Source: Bacteroidota bacterium
Lineage (GTDB): Bacteria > Bacteroidota > Bacteroidia > J057 > JADKCL01
Direction of reading: 5' to 3'
Length of the DNA stretch: 30,764 bases
NCBI GenBank assembly: GCA_016718825.1
Contig: JADKCL010000046.1
Coordinates: forward strand, 1 to 30,764
Position numbers and translations under genes: made by a program. The notes under the pieces are model-generated. The model worked only from the letters and a program-made list of their open reading frames with translations, made no database searches and had not been told where the DNA came from. Shown here piece by piece: positions 7,782 through 16,800 of the stretch (position 1 is the stretch's first letter; every line of letters starts with the position of its first letter).

Positions 7782-8783
7782 TCACTTATAAAACTGTGCT
7801 GCCCATTTACGGTAGAGGACCACGGGACCGTCGCCTTGTGCGAGTGCCGGCGGATGGACATAGACTTTGTTTTGCCAGACTTTGAAGTCGTCGCTGACGT
7901 CGCGTTTGTATTCGCGGAAATAGCCACCCAAAATGAAGTACATCAGCAGTTTTTTGGGGAGAATCCGCAGCAAAGGATTGATTTTGCCCGGATCGAAGTC
8001 CTGTTTGACGCTCACTGCAATGCGCAACTGCACATCCTTGCCATCGATCGGCATCGGATAAACGAAGTGGCGACTGTGCAGGCCATATTTCGGGACAAAA
8101 GCCTCTACGTAGGCCATTCCGAGTCCGTATTCATAGAAGTTGAACTCGGCATGAACGCGACTGCCACCGATGCCGACGAAGCTTGCGATGCGGGACATCC
8201 CGTATTTGCCAAACAAAACCGGGCCTTCCGTACGTGCTTCTTCGAAGACCTTGACATCGTCATACCCATGCACATGCCGGAAATGCCCGATATCGGCGCT
8301 GTTTTCTGCGATTTCCTGCGGATGGGAAGCCAAGCGCCAATCCGCGAACTTCGTTTCGCTCCATCCGTCCCATTCCAATGCAGGCACATTCCAATCTGGC
8401 GCGGCATCGTTTTCATCATGCCAAACCATGATCACGCCATTGACCTCGTGAACGGGCCATGTTTTCAAGACAGCTTGCGGCGGTGGTTTGGTGCCGTAGC
8501 CGGTCTTCACACATTTCCCTGTCGGATCAAAGCAAAATCCATGGAAAGGGCATTGAATCGATTCGCCGTCGATCTTGCCGCCGTGCGCGAGGTGGGCGCC
8601 CATGTGGGGACAATATGCCTCTGCAAGCACAGCCTTGCCCGATTCCGTGCGGTAAAGGACGGTTTCTTGTCCGCAAAACAACAATTCGTTGATGTCCCCG
8701 GGTTTAAGATCCGTCGACAATGCCACCGCATACCAACTTTTTGGATAGGGAGGCAGATTCAAAATCCGCGATGTTGCAGCCAT
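7782..8783 (-). CDS. Rieske [2Fe-2S] non-heme iron oxygenase
   Basis: A 333-residue oxygenase subunit. The Rieske centre is C58-x-H60 (YCPHMGAH) and C78-x2-H81 (QCPFHGF). The mononuclear iron site is in ENSADIGHFRHVHG (160-173): D164 bridges, and H167 and H172 are the likely iron ligands in the D-x2-H-x4-H pattern. Such enzymes take electrons from a separate reductase and use O2 to hydroxylate or desaturate a substrate. Sequence style (SWYAVA start, NSADxxHFxxVH) is closest to the KshA/DAF-36 steroid-type group, so a sterol or other hydrophobic ring substrate is plausible but not shown. No reductase or ferredoxin is nearby. No N-terminal membrane anchor is evident; a hydrophobic patch (LLRILPKKLLMYFILGGYF) lies near the C-terminus. 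The ATG at 8781-8783 gives a normal N-terminus. Confidence 0.9.
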   Translation of the reverse strand: MAATSRILNLPPYPKSWYAVALSTDLKPGDINELLFCGQETVLYRTESGKAVLAEAYCPHMGAHLAHGGKIDGESIQCPFHGFCFDPTGKCVKTGYGTKPPPQAVLKTWPVHEVNGVIMVWHDENDAAPDWNVPALEWDGWSETKFADWRLASHPQEIAENSADIGHFRHVHGYDDVKVFEEARTEGPVLFGKYGMSRIASFVGIGGSRVHAEFNFYEYGLGMAYVEAFVPKYGLHSRHFVYPMPIDGKDVQLRIAVSVKQDFDPGKINPLLRILPKKLLMYFILGGYFREYKRDVSDDFKVWQNKVYVHPPALAQGDGPVVLYRKWAAQFYK

Positions 8784-9209
8784 GTATTTTTAAAACGCTT
8801 CGATCGATTCCCAAGATAGGGAGGCCATGCAAACTAACGATTGCGCGGTGAATTTGGATCACCTTTGGAGAGAATTCTTTGCAAGTGCAGCCTTTTCAGG
8901 CCTCGCTCCGATATAACACGTGGCCGCTTTGTCATAGCTCGCCGAGCGAACGGTGACTCTCTATTACCCTAAGACGCCCACGTTTAACCTTCTGCGGACC
9001 CCGAATTGCTTTGCCGAATCATCGGGAAATTGAATGTAATCCCATGCGCCTGAAATTCGGTGCTAGCGCGCCATTGTTTCTGCCTCCAGTTTCACACAGT
9101 CGCTCCTTCAGAAGGAAGCGATCACCCGAAAACGATCCGAAAGGCCCATTATAATTTGGGAAGTTCTGGAAATTTCATTCCTTAGCGCTTTATCATTGGA
9201 GAGGTATCT
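8784..9209. other. 426-base divergent intergenic region
   Basis: It separates the leftward oxygenase gene from the rightward glycosyltransferase gene and must hold both promoters. No perfect TAnnTTTG with correctly spaced TTTG was found; TATCTTGG near 8816-8823 (minus) is a weak candidate for the oxygenase gene. No RNA gene or repeat recognised. Confidence 0.4.
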
Positions 9210-10106
9210 ATGTTTGTTTCAGGCTTAACAATCGTCAAAAATGGGGTCAAACTCAGGTATCCATTCCTCGAGTCCATCCAGTCATTGCTGCCGGTTTGCG
9301 ACGAGTTTATCGCAGTGATCGGTGATTGTGAAGACGATACCCGCGAGCGCATATTGGCTTTGAATTCGCCCAAGATCAAGATCGTGGATACGGTCTGGGA
9401 TCCCAAGATGCGTGAAGGCGGCAAGATTTTGGCGCAACAAACCAATATTGGGATTGACCAGTGCAAGGGCGACTGGATTTTTTACATGCAAGCAGATGAC
9501 ATGGTGCATGAAAAGGATCTCCCGGAAATCAAAGCTGAAATGGAGGCCTGCCTCCATGATCCCGCGATTGAAGGCTTGCTTTTTCCCTACCATCATTTTT
9601 GGACTTACGATTACATCACGATCGGTCGCGCCTACCGCCGGGAGATCAGGATCGTGCGCAACATTCCCGGTCTGCGCTCCTACCGCGATGCACAAGGCTT
9701 TAGAAAGTACCCTAGCATCGCTGACTATGAAAACGGTCATGCGGGAGTTAAATTGCAATGCAAGCTCATTCGCCCCCATGTTTTTGCCTACGGTCGTGTG
9801 CGGCCTCCCAAGGAAGAGCATGAGAAAATCCTGGAATTTGTGCGGTATTGGCAGAGTGATGCCGAAATCGCAAAGCGCTTTGAGGGCAAGGATCAATTTG
9901 AATATGAAAAGGTAGATCGGGTAATGCCCTTTCCTGCCGATGGACACCCTGCATTGATGGCAGAGCGCATTCGGCTCAATACCTACCATGTCGTACCGCA
10001 GCAGGGGCACTTTACGCTGAGAAAGCGCCTGCGCAATTGGGTCGAGCGCCTCACAGGCTGGCGCATCGGTGAATACAAAAATTATAAGATCGTCAAGAAG
10101 GCTTAA
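9210..10106 (+). CDS. family 2 glycosyltransferase
   Basis: A 298-residue cytosolic or membrane-peripheral transferase. The N-terminus has the GT-A pattern FVSGLTIVKNG ... FIAVIGDCEDDT, and the nucleotide-sugar/metal site is QADD at 94-97 (FYMQADDMVHEKDL), in place of the classic DxD. The fold continues to about residue 240 and the C-terminus is basic (TLRKRLRNWVERLTGW). Such enzymes add a sugar to a lipid carrier or glycan; the substrate cannot be told. Unusually for this window, a Shine-Dalgarno-like GGAGAGG lies seven bases before the ATG (9200-9205 region). No other glycan genes lie next to it, so it is not part of a visible polysaccharide cluster. Confidence 0.88.
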   Translation: MFVSGLTIVKNGVKLRYPFLESIQSLLPVCDEFIAVIGDCEDDTRERILALNSPKIKIVDTVWDPKMREGGKILAQQTNIGIDQCKGDWIFYMQADDMVHEKDLPEIKAEMEACLHDPAIEGLLFPYHHFWTYDYITIGRAYRREIRIVRNIPGLRSYRDAQGFRKYPSIADYENGHAGVKLQCKLIRPHVFAYGRVRPPKEEHEKILEFVRYWQSDAEIAKRFEGKDQFEYEKVDRVMPFPADGHPALMAERIRLNTYHVVPQQGHFTLRKRLRNWVERLTGWRIGEYKNYKIVKKA

Positions 10107-10262
10107 TTGAGCCGTATCTGCATGTTCAAAAACAAGCCGGGACAGAAGGCATCGACCATTCGGGATCTATAGGCTTGATTTGTGCGGGTTACTGCTGACA
10201 CCATCTGCGGCCCGCGCAGAAACCTAGCACCACAACATGCGCGAGCGGCGCTAGCCAAAACC

Positions 10263-10787
10263 CTACTTCGGGGTTACCCCTCCATACTTTTTCCAAACCC
10301 CATCCTCGGTGCCCATGTCAAACATGTAGTACACCTGTCCGGTGGTGCCGTCGAGCGCGGTGAACTTCGTTCCGTCACCGTTGGGCTCCGCTGAAAATTG
10401 AAGCGTATTGTCGCCCGCCATGCGGATGATGCCGCCATATTTCGTCCATTTGCCGGGAGTCGGACCAAAATCAAGCATAAAATGCATCTGGCCGACATTG
10501 GATTCCAACGCGTAAAAGGCCGTTCCATTTTTGAAACTCACTTGCGCAAAGCCCAGATTGTTGATGGTCGAGGCACGCAAGGCACTGCCATATTTCTTCC
10601 AAGTACCGGCTTCGTTCCCGAAGTCATGCATGTAGTACAACTGTCCGGTCATGCCGTTGAGGGCATAAAATGTACTGCCGTCGTTGTTGCTTTTGGTCAG
10701 GTACCGGAAATTGCCCTTTTGCGCAAATGCGGTGAGGCTGACCAACAAGCAGAGCAGAAACAAAGTGGACTTCAAAAGGGAACGCAT
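10263..10787 (-). CDS. small secreted protein with three aromatic repeats
   Basis: The product is 174 residues from the ATG at 10785-10787 (MRSLLKSTLFLLCLLVSL), which gives a signal peptide ending AFAQ; a longer reading would add twelve residues before it. The mature part is three repeats of about 47 residues, each with the core FxAL(N/E/D)xxxGQ(L/M/V)(Y/H)(Y/F)M.D(F/M)G....G.W.KYGG. Spacing and aromatic content suggest small beta hairpins or propeller-like blades; a lectin or surface-binding role is possible but not shown. No sorting domain or lipobox is seen. A strong terminator of the upstream gene lies 60 bases before the start, so it has its own promoter. Confidence 0.75.
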   Translation of the reverse strand: MRSLLKSTLFLLCLLVSLTAFAQKGNFRYLTKSNNDGSTFYALNGMTGQLYYMHDFGNEAGTWKKYGSALRASTINNLGFAQVSFKNGTAFYALESNVGQMHFMLDFGPTPGKWTKYGGIIRMAGDNTLQFSAEPNGDGTKFTALDGTTGQVYYMFDMGTEDGVWKKYGGVTPK

Positions 10788-10843
10788 ATTCAAATACTGT
10801 TTAAGCAAACCTAGGCAATCCACAGGCGGGAAGCAAAAAAGAA

Positions 10844-10878
10844 AATGCCCTCAAAGTGGTGACCACCTTGAGGGCATT
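10844..10878 (-). terminator. strong rho-independent terminator
   Basis: The arms 10844-10860 and 10862-10878 pair over 17 bp with one mismatch (core TGCCCTCAA/TTGAGGGCA). On the minus strand the stem is followed by TTTTCTTTTTTGC. It ends transcription of the lamin-tail/PKD T9SS gene, whose stop codon is at 10898. Confidence 0.85.
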
Positions 10879-10897
10879 CCTCGGAAACCGTAGCGGA

Positions 10898-12565
10898 TTA
10901 GCGCACGATCACACGGCTGAAGGCTTTGCCTTCGGCATTGGCGATTTCCACCATGTACATGCCTGGAGCGAGGCTCAAGGAAATGGTTTGGCGGTTACCA
11001 CCTTTTTGGCTGTGAATCCTGCGGCCCAATTGATCCAACACGGTCAACTGCATTTCGCTGCTGGCATTGCCATCAAACTCCACCACAAATTCGCCGTTGT
11101 TCGGGTTTGGGTAAAGCTGTACTTGGCTCAAGATGCTGTTTTGTACACCGACGATAGCAGAAAGCGAATCTGTAAGCGTATCGGAACCGCAAGCGTTCGT
11201 TGCGATCAGGGTTACAACGTAGTTGCCGGGATTGGCATAGACGTTGGTTGGGCTTGCCGACGTGCTCGTGTTGCCATCGCCAAAATCCCAGAACCACGAA
11301 GTGGTGTTGGTGGAATTGTCGGTAAAGACAAACGATGGGTTGGCACCGGAATTCACCGAAAAGCCTGCGACAGGCAATGGCAGAATTGACACGGAAACGG
11401 TGTCATAAGCCATTTCGTTGAGCGTGGTGTCGGTCACGATGACGCTGTAAGTGCCTGCAGCATTGACGGTGATCGTCTGCGTGGTGGCACCGTTGCTCCA
11501 AAGATATGTGTCGCCGCTGATGTTGCTGCCCAATACAGTCGCGCCGCCGTCACAGAAGGACGTGTCAGGACCCAAGGCTGCAACAGGAAGCAGTTTGATG
11601 TCGGCGATGTAGCGTGGGAAGAACTGGTAGCCGGAGGTATAGGGGTTGCTGCTGTCAAATTGGTTGCCCAATCCGCAAACATGGAACATGCCTACCGGAA
11701 CCGGCTGCGAATAAAGATCCACATCGGCGTCAATGCGCATGATCATGGTATTGGTGCCGTCGGTGACGTCCACGTTGAAGCCTGAACCGGTGCCGGTCCA
11801 CTGTGCAGGATTGACAACCCAGGCATTTTTGAAGATGATCAAGTCACTTTCGGTGCTTTCGTCGAGTGCCGTGATCAGGGTAGGTGTTTTGAGCGCATTG
11901 CCGGTGCTCAGCAGCACGATCGAGTCCACGTTCATTTGGGTCAAACCGTTAAACTGGGCCACGGTACCGAGCATTTTGATGCTGTCGGTTTCGGTGATGG
12001 TATAACCGAGGTTGCCCGCGGAGCGGAAAACGCCGATGCCACCCGTGCCGTCAATGATCGTGAATTGCAGGCCTGCAGGACGCAGGTTGCCGCCATAGAC
12101 AACGCCGTGAACCCAGCATTTCAGGCCCAGCGAATCCGCGACACCCAAGCTGTCTTCGGTGTTGATCGTGCCAATCGGCAAGGTCTGGAAATCATTGTCT
12201 TGGATCGTCAAGGTGTAGCTGCCGTTGGCGCCTACCGTGGCGTTGTTGGTCGGATTGAGCAGGTCGAGCTTGACCGTTTCGTTGCCTTCGAAGAGCGCAT
12301 CGTCCACCACGGTAAGCGTCACCGTTTGTGGTGTGCTATCGTTGGCAGGCCATGTCAGTGTGATCGGAGCGAAGGTATAATCCACGCCACCGCCGGTTGC
12401 GGAGGTGCCGCCAACGTTGAGCGCCACGTCCACGGAGGTGGCAGTCAATGCGCTGACATTGGAGATGTTGACCGTCACCGTAACGGATGGAACAGCTTCG
12501 GAAGAAGTGTTTGCAGAGCTTGCAAATGTGATCACCGGTGCGACCGGCGGGATGCAAGAAGTCAT
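10898..12565 (-). CDS. T9SS cargo protein, C-terminal part of a frameshifted gene (Calx-beta, OB-like, PKD)
   Basis: This frame continues the protein begun at 13124 after an apparent one-base insertion near 12574-12576. The coordinates start at the first ATG in this frame (MTSCIPPVAPVITF); the frame itself stays open to 12748, but that upstream part is not homologous. Domains in order: a Calx-beta domain (ITFASSANTSSEA to LTIQDND), an OB-fold-like region seen in extracellular nuclease-like proteins (INTEDSLG to YIADI), an SprB-like Ig segment (YLWSNGATT), a PKD domain (WFWDFGDGNTS), and a type A T9SS sorting domain (VQLYPNPNNGEF to FSRVIVR). The whole protein should be exported through T9SS. 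A nuclease role (ExeM-like architecture) is conceivable from the lamin-tail plus OB pairing, but no endonuclease/exonuclease/phosphatase domain is present. Confidence 0.8.
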   Translation of the reverse strand: MTSCIPPVAPVITFASSANTSSEAVPSVTVTVNISNVSALTATSVDVALNVGGTSATGGGVDYTFAPITLTWPANDSTPQTVTLTVVDDALFEGNETVKLDLLNPTNNATVGANGSYTLTIQDNDFQTLPIGTINTEDSLGVADSLGLKCWVHGVVYGGNLRPAGLQFTIIDGTGGIGVFRSAGNLGYTITETDSIKMLGTVAQFNGLTQMNVDSIVLLSTGNALKTPTLITALDESTESDLIIFKNAWVVNPAQWTGTGSGFNVDVTDGTNTMIMRIDADVDLYSQPVPVGMFHVCGLGNQFDSSNPYTSGYQFFPRYIADIKLLPVAALGPDTSFCDGGATVLGSNISGDTYLWSNGATTQTITVNAAGTYSVIVTDTTLNEMAYDTVSVSILPLPVAGFSVNSGANPSFVFTDNSTNTTSWFWDFGDGNTSTSASPTNVYANPGNYVVTLIATNACGSDTLTDSLSAIVGVQNSILSQVQLYPNPNNGEFVVEFDGNASSEMQLTVLDQLGRRIHSQKGGNRQTISLSLAPGMYMVEIANAEGKAFSRVIVR

Positions 12566-13124
12566 TGAATGAGAAACCGAGAAAGGATGTGGTATTTTGT
12601 GGATAGACATCCCATTCGGTGGCACCGACAGCCCAGTTGTTGTTGCCCTGCTGAACGCCCACCATCCGCACAAGTGTAAATTCGGCGGTAGCGCCTGTGC
12701 CAACGGGCCAGTTGACACCGGGGTCGTTGCCGACCAAGCCGATGGCATCGAGTTGGACGCGTGGTACGCGCTGAAACAAGGTCATGGCATCGTCGCCATT
12801 GAAGAATGTGATCGTGTGCAAGGTGTCGGAGACGCCGGTGATACCGACAACAGCGCTCGGGTTGCCAGCGACCCAAACAGCGCCTGCGGCGAGCGTTCCC
12901 TGCGGAAACAAGCTGTCGGTAGGCGTAAGAGAGCCATTGTTGTAGCGGTAAATCACATAGTTGGTCAGGTTCACCGTCGCAGCCGACGGATTGTAGATTT
13001 CGACGGCCTTGTTGTTGCTCGCGCCCTCGAGATATTCGGAGAAAAACAGGTTGTTGCATTGTGCCTGAGCAAGGGTCAGGCTGAAAAAGCTAAAGCAAAG
13101 AAGTAGTAGAATCCTCATTTTCAT
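12336..13124 (-). CDS. T9SS cargo protein, N-terminal part of a frameshifted gene (signal peptide, lamin-tail domain)
   Basis: Starts at the ATG at 13122-13124 (MKMRILLLLCFSFFS), giving a signal peptide ending LAQAQ; an earlier in-frame ATG at 13175 adds a non-signal extension and is rejected. Residues about 22-160 are a lamin-tail (LTD) domain: LFFSEYLEGASNNKAVEIYN, TNYVIYRYNNG, VWVAGNPSAV. True coding ends near 12577, at NTTSFLG; after this the frame gives Arg/Cys-rich nonsense to a stop at 12336. Removing one T of the TTT (AAA at 12574-12576 on the plus strand) gives NTTSFLG-SHSMTSC-IPPVAPV, which matches the usual end of such domains (LGSHT...C) and joins the downstream frame. Confidence 0.75.
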   Translation of the reverse strand: MKMRILLLLCFSFFSLTLAQAQCNNLFFSEYLEGASNNKAVEIYNPSAATVNLTNYVIYRYNNGSLTPTDSLFPQGTLAAGAVWVAGNPSAVVGITGVSDTLHTITFFNGDDAMTLFQRVPRVQLDAIGLVGNDPGVNWPVGTGATAEFTLVRMVGVQQGNNNWAVGATEWDVYPQNTTSFLGFSFNDFLHPAGRTGDHICKLCKHFFRSCSIRYGDGQHLQCQRIDCHLRGRGAQRWRHLRNRRWRGLYLRSDHTDMACQR

Positions 13125-13144
13125 GCGTTTTTGGAAAATATTCG

Positions 13145-13152
13145 CAAAGGTA
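13145..13152 (-). promoter_or_regulatory. -7 box of the lamin-tail T9SS gene
   Basis: TACCTTTG on the minus strand is an exact TAnnTTTG. It ends about 20 bases before the ATG at 13124, leaving a short leader. No good TTTG is found 19-21 bases further upstream; a TTTC lies at 23 bases. Confidence 0.45.
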
Positions 13153-13226
13153 AGGCAAACAAGCGAGTTGCGCATGAAATGAATGTGAATGTTTTTCGCG
13201 AATCCGATTAGAATTTCCTTGGAATC

Positions 13227-13865
13227 TTATCCGAGTTTTCTGGACAACTCCGGACGCTTACCAAATTGGCGGGGGCGCGGGGGCGGGGCGCGGGAGGGAG
13301 GATCCGACGCCAAGATCTCCGACAAAATCACGGCTTGCTTGCGGCCGCCCATTGATTTGAGGGAATTGGAAATCGGATGCGCCTTTTTTGCCTTGGGCGT
13401 TATGCGGAACGATCCTGCACCATGCATTTTTGCCTGACCGCCACCCCCTTGATTGTGAGAGGATTTGATCCGGTCCTTGTCCATGTCAAACAGCTTGTGC
13501 TTGTCGTGGCCGACCGTTTTTCCTCGGTCATGCGTGCGGTTGTATTCGTCCAGCAGGGATTCTTCGTTGTAATGGCTCGTCGTATTGTCTTCCAAGGTTG
13601 TCGCCTCCATAAACGGATCCAAAATACGTTCGTGTGGAGCTGCAACCTCCCGCTCGAGTGAGTTGCCCTCCTTCGTGCGGTCGGCCTGCTCCAAGGCAAC
13701 CCGTTCTGCCGCCGCCTGATCGATAATTTCTTGGGCTGTATTCGGGGAATTTGTGCTATTTTGTGCCCCCGTTTGAACGTTTGCCTTGTTCTTGCGAATG
13801 GCTTTGGAGATGGTTCTGAAAATGAACCAACCGATGGCAATGGCAATGGCAACTTCGAACTTCAT
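13227..13865 (-). CDS. membrane-anchored hypothetical protein divergent from smc
   Basis: 212 residues with one N-terminal membrane segment (VAIAIAIGWFIF, about 5-17) followed by a basic flank (RKNK) and a long, polar, low-complexity middle. Near the C-terminus is GGRKQAVILSEILASDPP; a similar motif (LRxAVI.SEIL..P) ends many small Bacteroidota proteins of unknown function. The final Pro/Arg-rich tail is encoded by a G-tracted segment. The topology suggests an N-terminal anchor with a cytoplasmic tail. The start at 13865 lies 30 bases from the smc start on the opposite strand, so both promoters must overlap or read from within each other's leaders; TACATTTA, one mismatch from the -7 box, ends five bases before this ATG. 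Confidence 0.75.
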   Translation of the reverse strand: MKFEVAIAIAIGWFIFRTISKAIRKNKANVQTGAQNSTNSPNTAQEIIDQAAAERVALEQADRTKEGNSLEREVAAPHERILDPFMEATTLEDNTTSHYNEESLLDEYNRTHDRGKTVGHDKHKLFDMDKDRIKSSHNQGGGGQAKMHGAGSFRITPKAKKAHPISNSLKSMGGRKQAVILSEILASDPPSRAPPPRPRQFGKRPELSRKLG

Positions 13866-13895
13866 AGGGGTAAATGTAGGAATGCGCCGCTAGAA

Positions 13896-16800
13896 ATGCA
13901 ACTCAAGAGCCTGGAAATACACGGCTTCAAAAGCTTCGCCGACAAGACCCTGTTCCTCTTTGACAAGGGGATCACAGGCATCGTCGGCCCCAACGGTTGC
14001 GGCAAAAGCAATATCGTGGACTCCATGCGCTGGGTGCTCGGCGAGCAGAAAACCCGCAAGCTCCGCTCCGAAAAGATGGAGAATGTCATCTTCAACGGCA
14101 CGAGCAAACGCAAAAAAGCCCATTTCGCCGAGGTGGTCCTCACATTCGAGAATACCAAAAACATTCTCCCCACCGAATTCACCACGGTCGCCATCAGCCG
14201 CAAGCTCTACCGCACCGGCGAAAGTGAATACATGATCAACGGCGTCGCCTGCCGCCTCAAAGACATCCACGACCTGTTCCTCGACACCGGCATCGGCCCC
14301 GACAGCTACGCCATCATCGAACTCAAAATGGTCGATGACATCCTCAACGACAAGGAAAATTCGCGGAGGATCCTGTTTGAGGAAGCGGCCGGCATCAGCA
14401 AGTACAAGATTCGCAAGAAGCAGACCCTCAAGAAACTGGAAGAAACGCAGGATGACCTCGAAAGGGTGGAGGACATTCTCTTCGAAATCCAGAAGCAGCT
14501 CAAAAGCCTTGAAGCACAAGCCAAAAAGGCCCGCAAATACTTCGAAATCAAGGGCGAATACAAGCTTGTGAGTTCGCGGCATGCCTACTTTGCCATTCGT
14601 GGATTGCGCGGCAGCTACGAATCCATCGAGAAGGAGGAGCAGACCTTTGGGGACAAACTTGGCGGATTGCAGTCCACGATTGCCAAGCACGAAGCAAGGT
14701 TGCAGGAACTGCGCAAGGAGCAGATTGACAATGAAAACCGCCTTTCGGCCTCGCAAAAAGACCTGAATGCGCATATCACCCGCATTCAGGAAATAGAAAA
14801 GGAAAAATCCATCAAAAACGAGCGCCTCAAATACCTGCAACAGCGGGAATTTGCGATCGGCGATCAACTCGAGAAGGACCGGAAAAACTATGCGCGGATC
14901 AAGGAGGAACTCGAATCCGTGACCTCCAAGCGCATCGAAGTTGCGAAACTCGTCCACGACGGCAACAAGTTGCTCGCCACTCTCAAAGCCGCCAAGGAAG
15001 ACGTTTCAGGACGATTCGACGAATTGAAACTCCAAACCGAAGGTTATGCAGAGGTGCACCGCACCATGGAGTTGAACCTGAGCCGCCTCGAAAAGGACCG
15101 CGAGATCAAGCTCATCCAAATCGATGGCCTCACCAAGGAAATCGAACGCAACGAGGCCGACCGCACGAGCAAAACCGACGAATTGGATTCGTTTGCAGGC
15201 ACATTGGAGACGTTGACGCTGGAAGTCGCCGAATTGGAGGCAAGTGTCAACAACCTGCGTGCGCTCAAAACGCAAAACGATGCTGATTTGGAAGCGAGCA
15301 GCAAGGCGATCGATCAACTCAAGGACGCGATTTACAAAAGCAACCGTGGCTTGGATTCGCGTCAAAACGAATACAACCTTACCAAAAGCCTCGTCGAGAA
15401 CCTCGAAGGTTTCCCTGACAGCGTCAAATTCCTGAAAAAGGAAGCGAGTTGGATCAAGGAAGCACCCTTGTTGGGTGATATTTTCCTCACGAGCGACACA
15501 TACAAGGTCGCCTTGGAAAACCTGCTCGATCCCTACATGAGCTACTACGTCGTGGACACCCGCGCCGACGCCATGCAGGCCATTCAACTCCTGGCCAATA
15601 CCGCCAAGGGACGGGCCAACTTCTTCGTTCTCGAGGAATTGAATACCTATCCCGCGGTCCAAGCGAAGGCGATTTCGGGTGCAACCCCTGCCCTCGAATT
15701 GGTCGAAGTCGCCGAAAAGTACCAAGCGCTTGCCGCCTACTTGCTGGACAATGTTTATATGGTGGATGACGAATCCAACATTCCCGCAGAGCTTCCGGAG
15801 CAGGCATTTTTCCTGACCAAGTCGGGTTCGATGCAGCGCAAAAAGTATGCAATCGGGGGCGGCAGCATCGGATTGTTCCAGGGAAAACGCCTGGGGCGCG
15901 CCAAAAACCTGGAAAAGCTCGCCAAGGAAATCAAGCAGATTGAAAAGGAACTCTCCGAATTGAAAAATGCCCTGGTGGATCAGGAGGTCAAGCATCAGCA
16001 GTTCAAAGGACATCAATACGGTCGCGATCTTGAGACGCAAAACAATCTCTATCAGCGCAAACACCGCGATTTGAGCGTTTTGCAAGCCCGCGAAAAGGAA
16101 TACCGCGACTTCATCACCCGCGCCGGGGAGCGCAGCGAAATCATCGAGCGCCAAATCGTCGAATTGGAGCAACAAACGGAGCGCCTCGGTCCGCAGATTG
16201 CCGCGATGCGTGAGGATTTTTCCGTGAAAGCCGCGATTTTAGAGGAAGCCCGCCGCATGTTTGAGAATTGTCAGGCGGATCTCAGCGATAAAAGTCAGGC
16301 ATTCAACACGCAAAACATTCTCTGCATTCAGCAAAAGAATCAGCTCGACATGCTGGAACGCGACGAGCAACAAAAGCAGTCCACGATCAAGGCCTTGGTG
16401 GAAAGCGAGGAGAAAAACCGCCGTGACTTGCAGGAGACGAAGGACAATATCCATTCGCTCGTGCAAAACAACTTGCAAAACGACGACGAGATGGTCGCTT
16501 TGTACGAGCAGAAAAAGGCCAAGGAAGACCATACGGGCAAACTCGAGCAGATTGCCGGGCAAATGCGCAGCAACATCAATGCGACCGAGGATCAGATTCG
16601 GGCCGGGCGCAAGGAAAAAGAGGAATGTGAGGAGCAGAAGAATGCCATCAAGGACCGCGTCACCGACATCAAGATCCAGCTCAACAGCCTGAAGGAGCGC
16701 ATGAAGGTCGAATTTGACGTGGACATCAGCGACCTCGACGAATCAGACCTGTTTGAAGGCGGCATCGACGAATATGCACCTGACGCCGTCGAGCATGAAA

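Noticed and set aside
13731..13895. An N-terminal extension of smc by 55 codons
   Set aside because: It is antisense to the neighbouring gene, and MQLKSLEIHGFKSF is the standard SMC start.
13890..16175. Leftward frames of 355 and 389 codons inside smc
   Set aside because: They are antisense to a complete, canonical SMC gene with all ATPase motifs in place.
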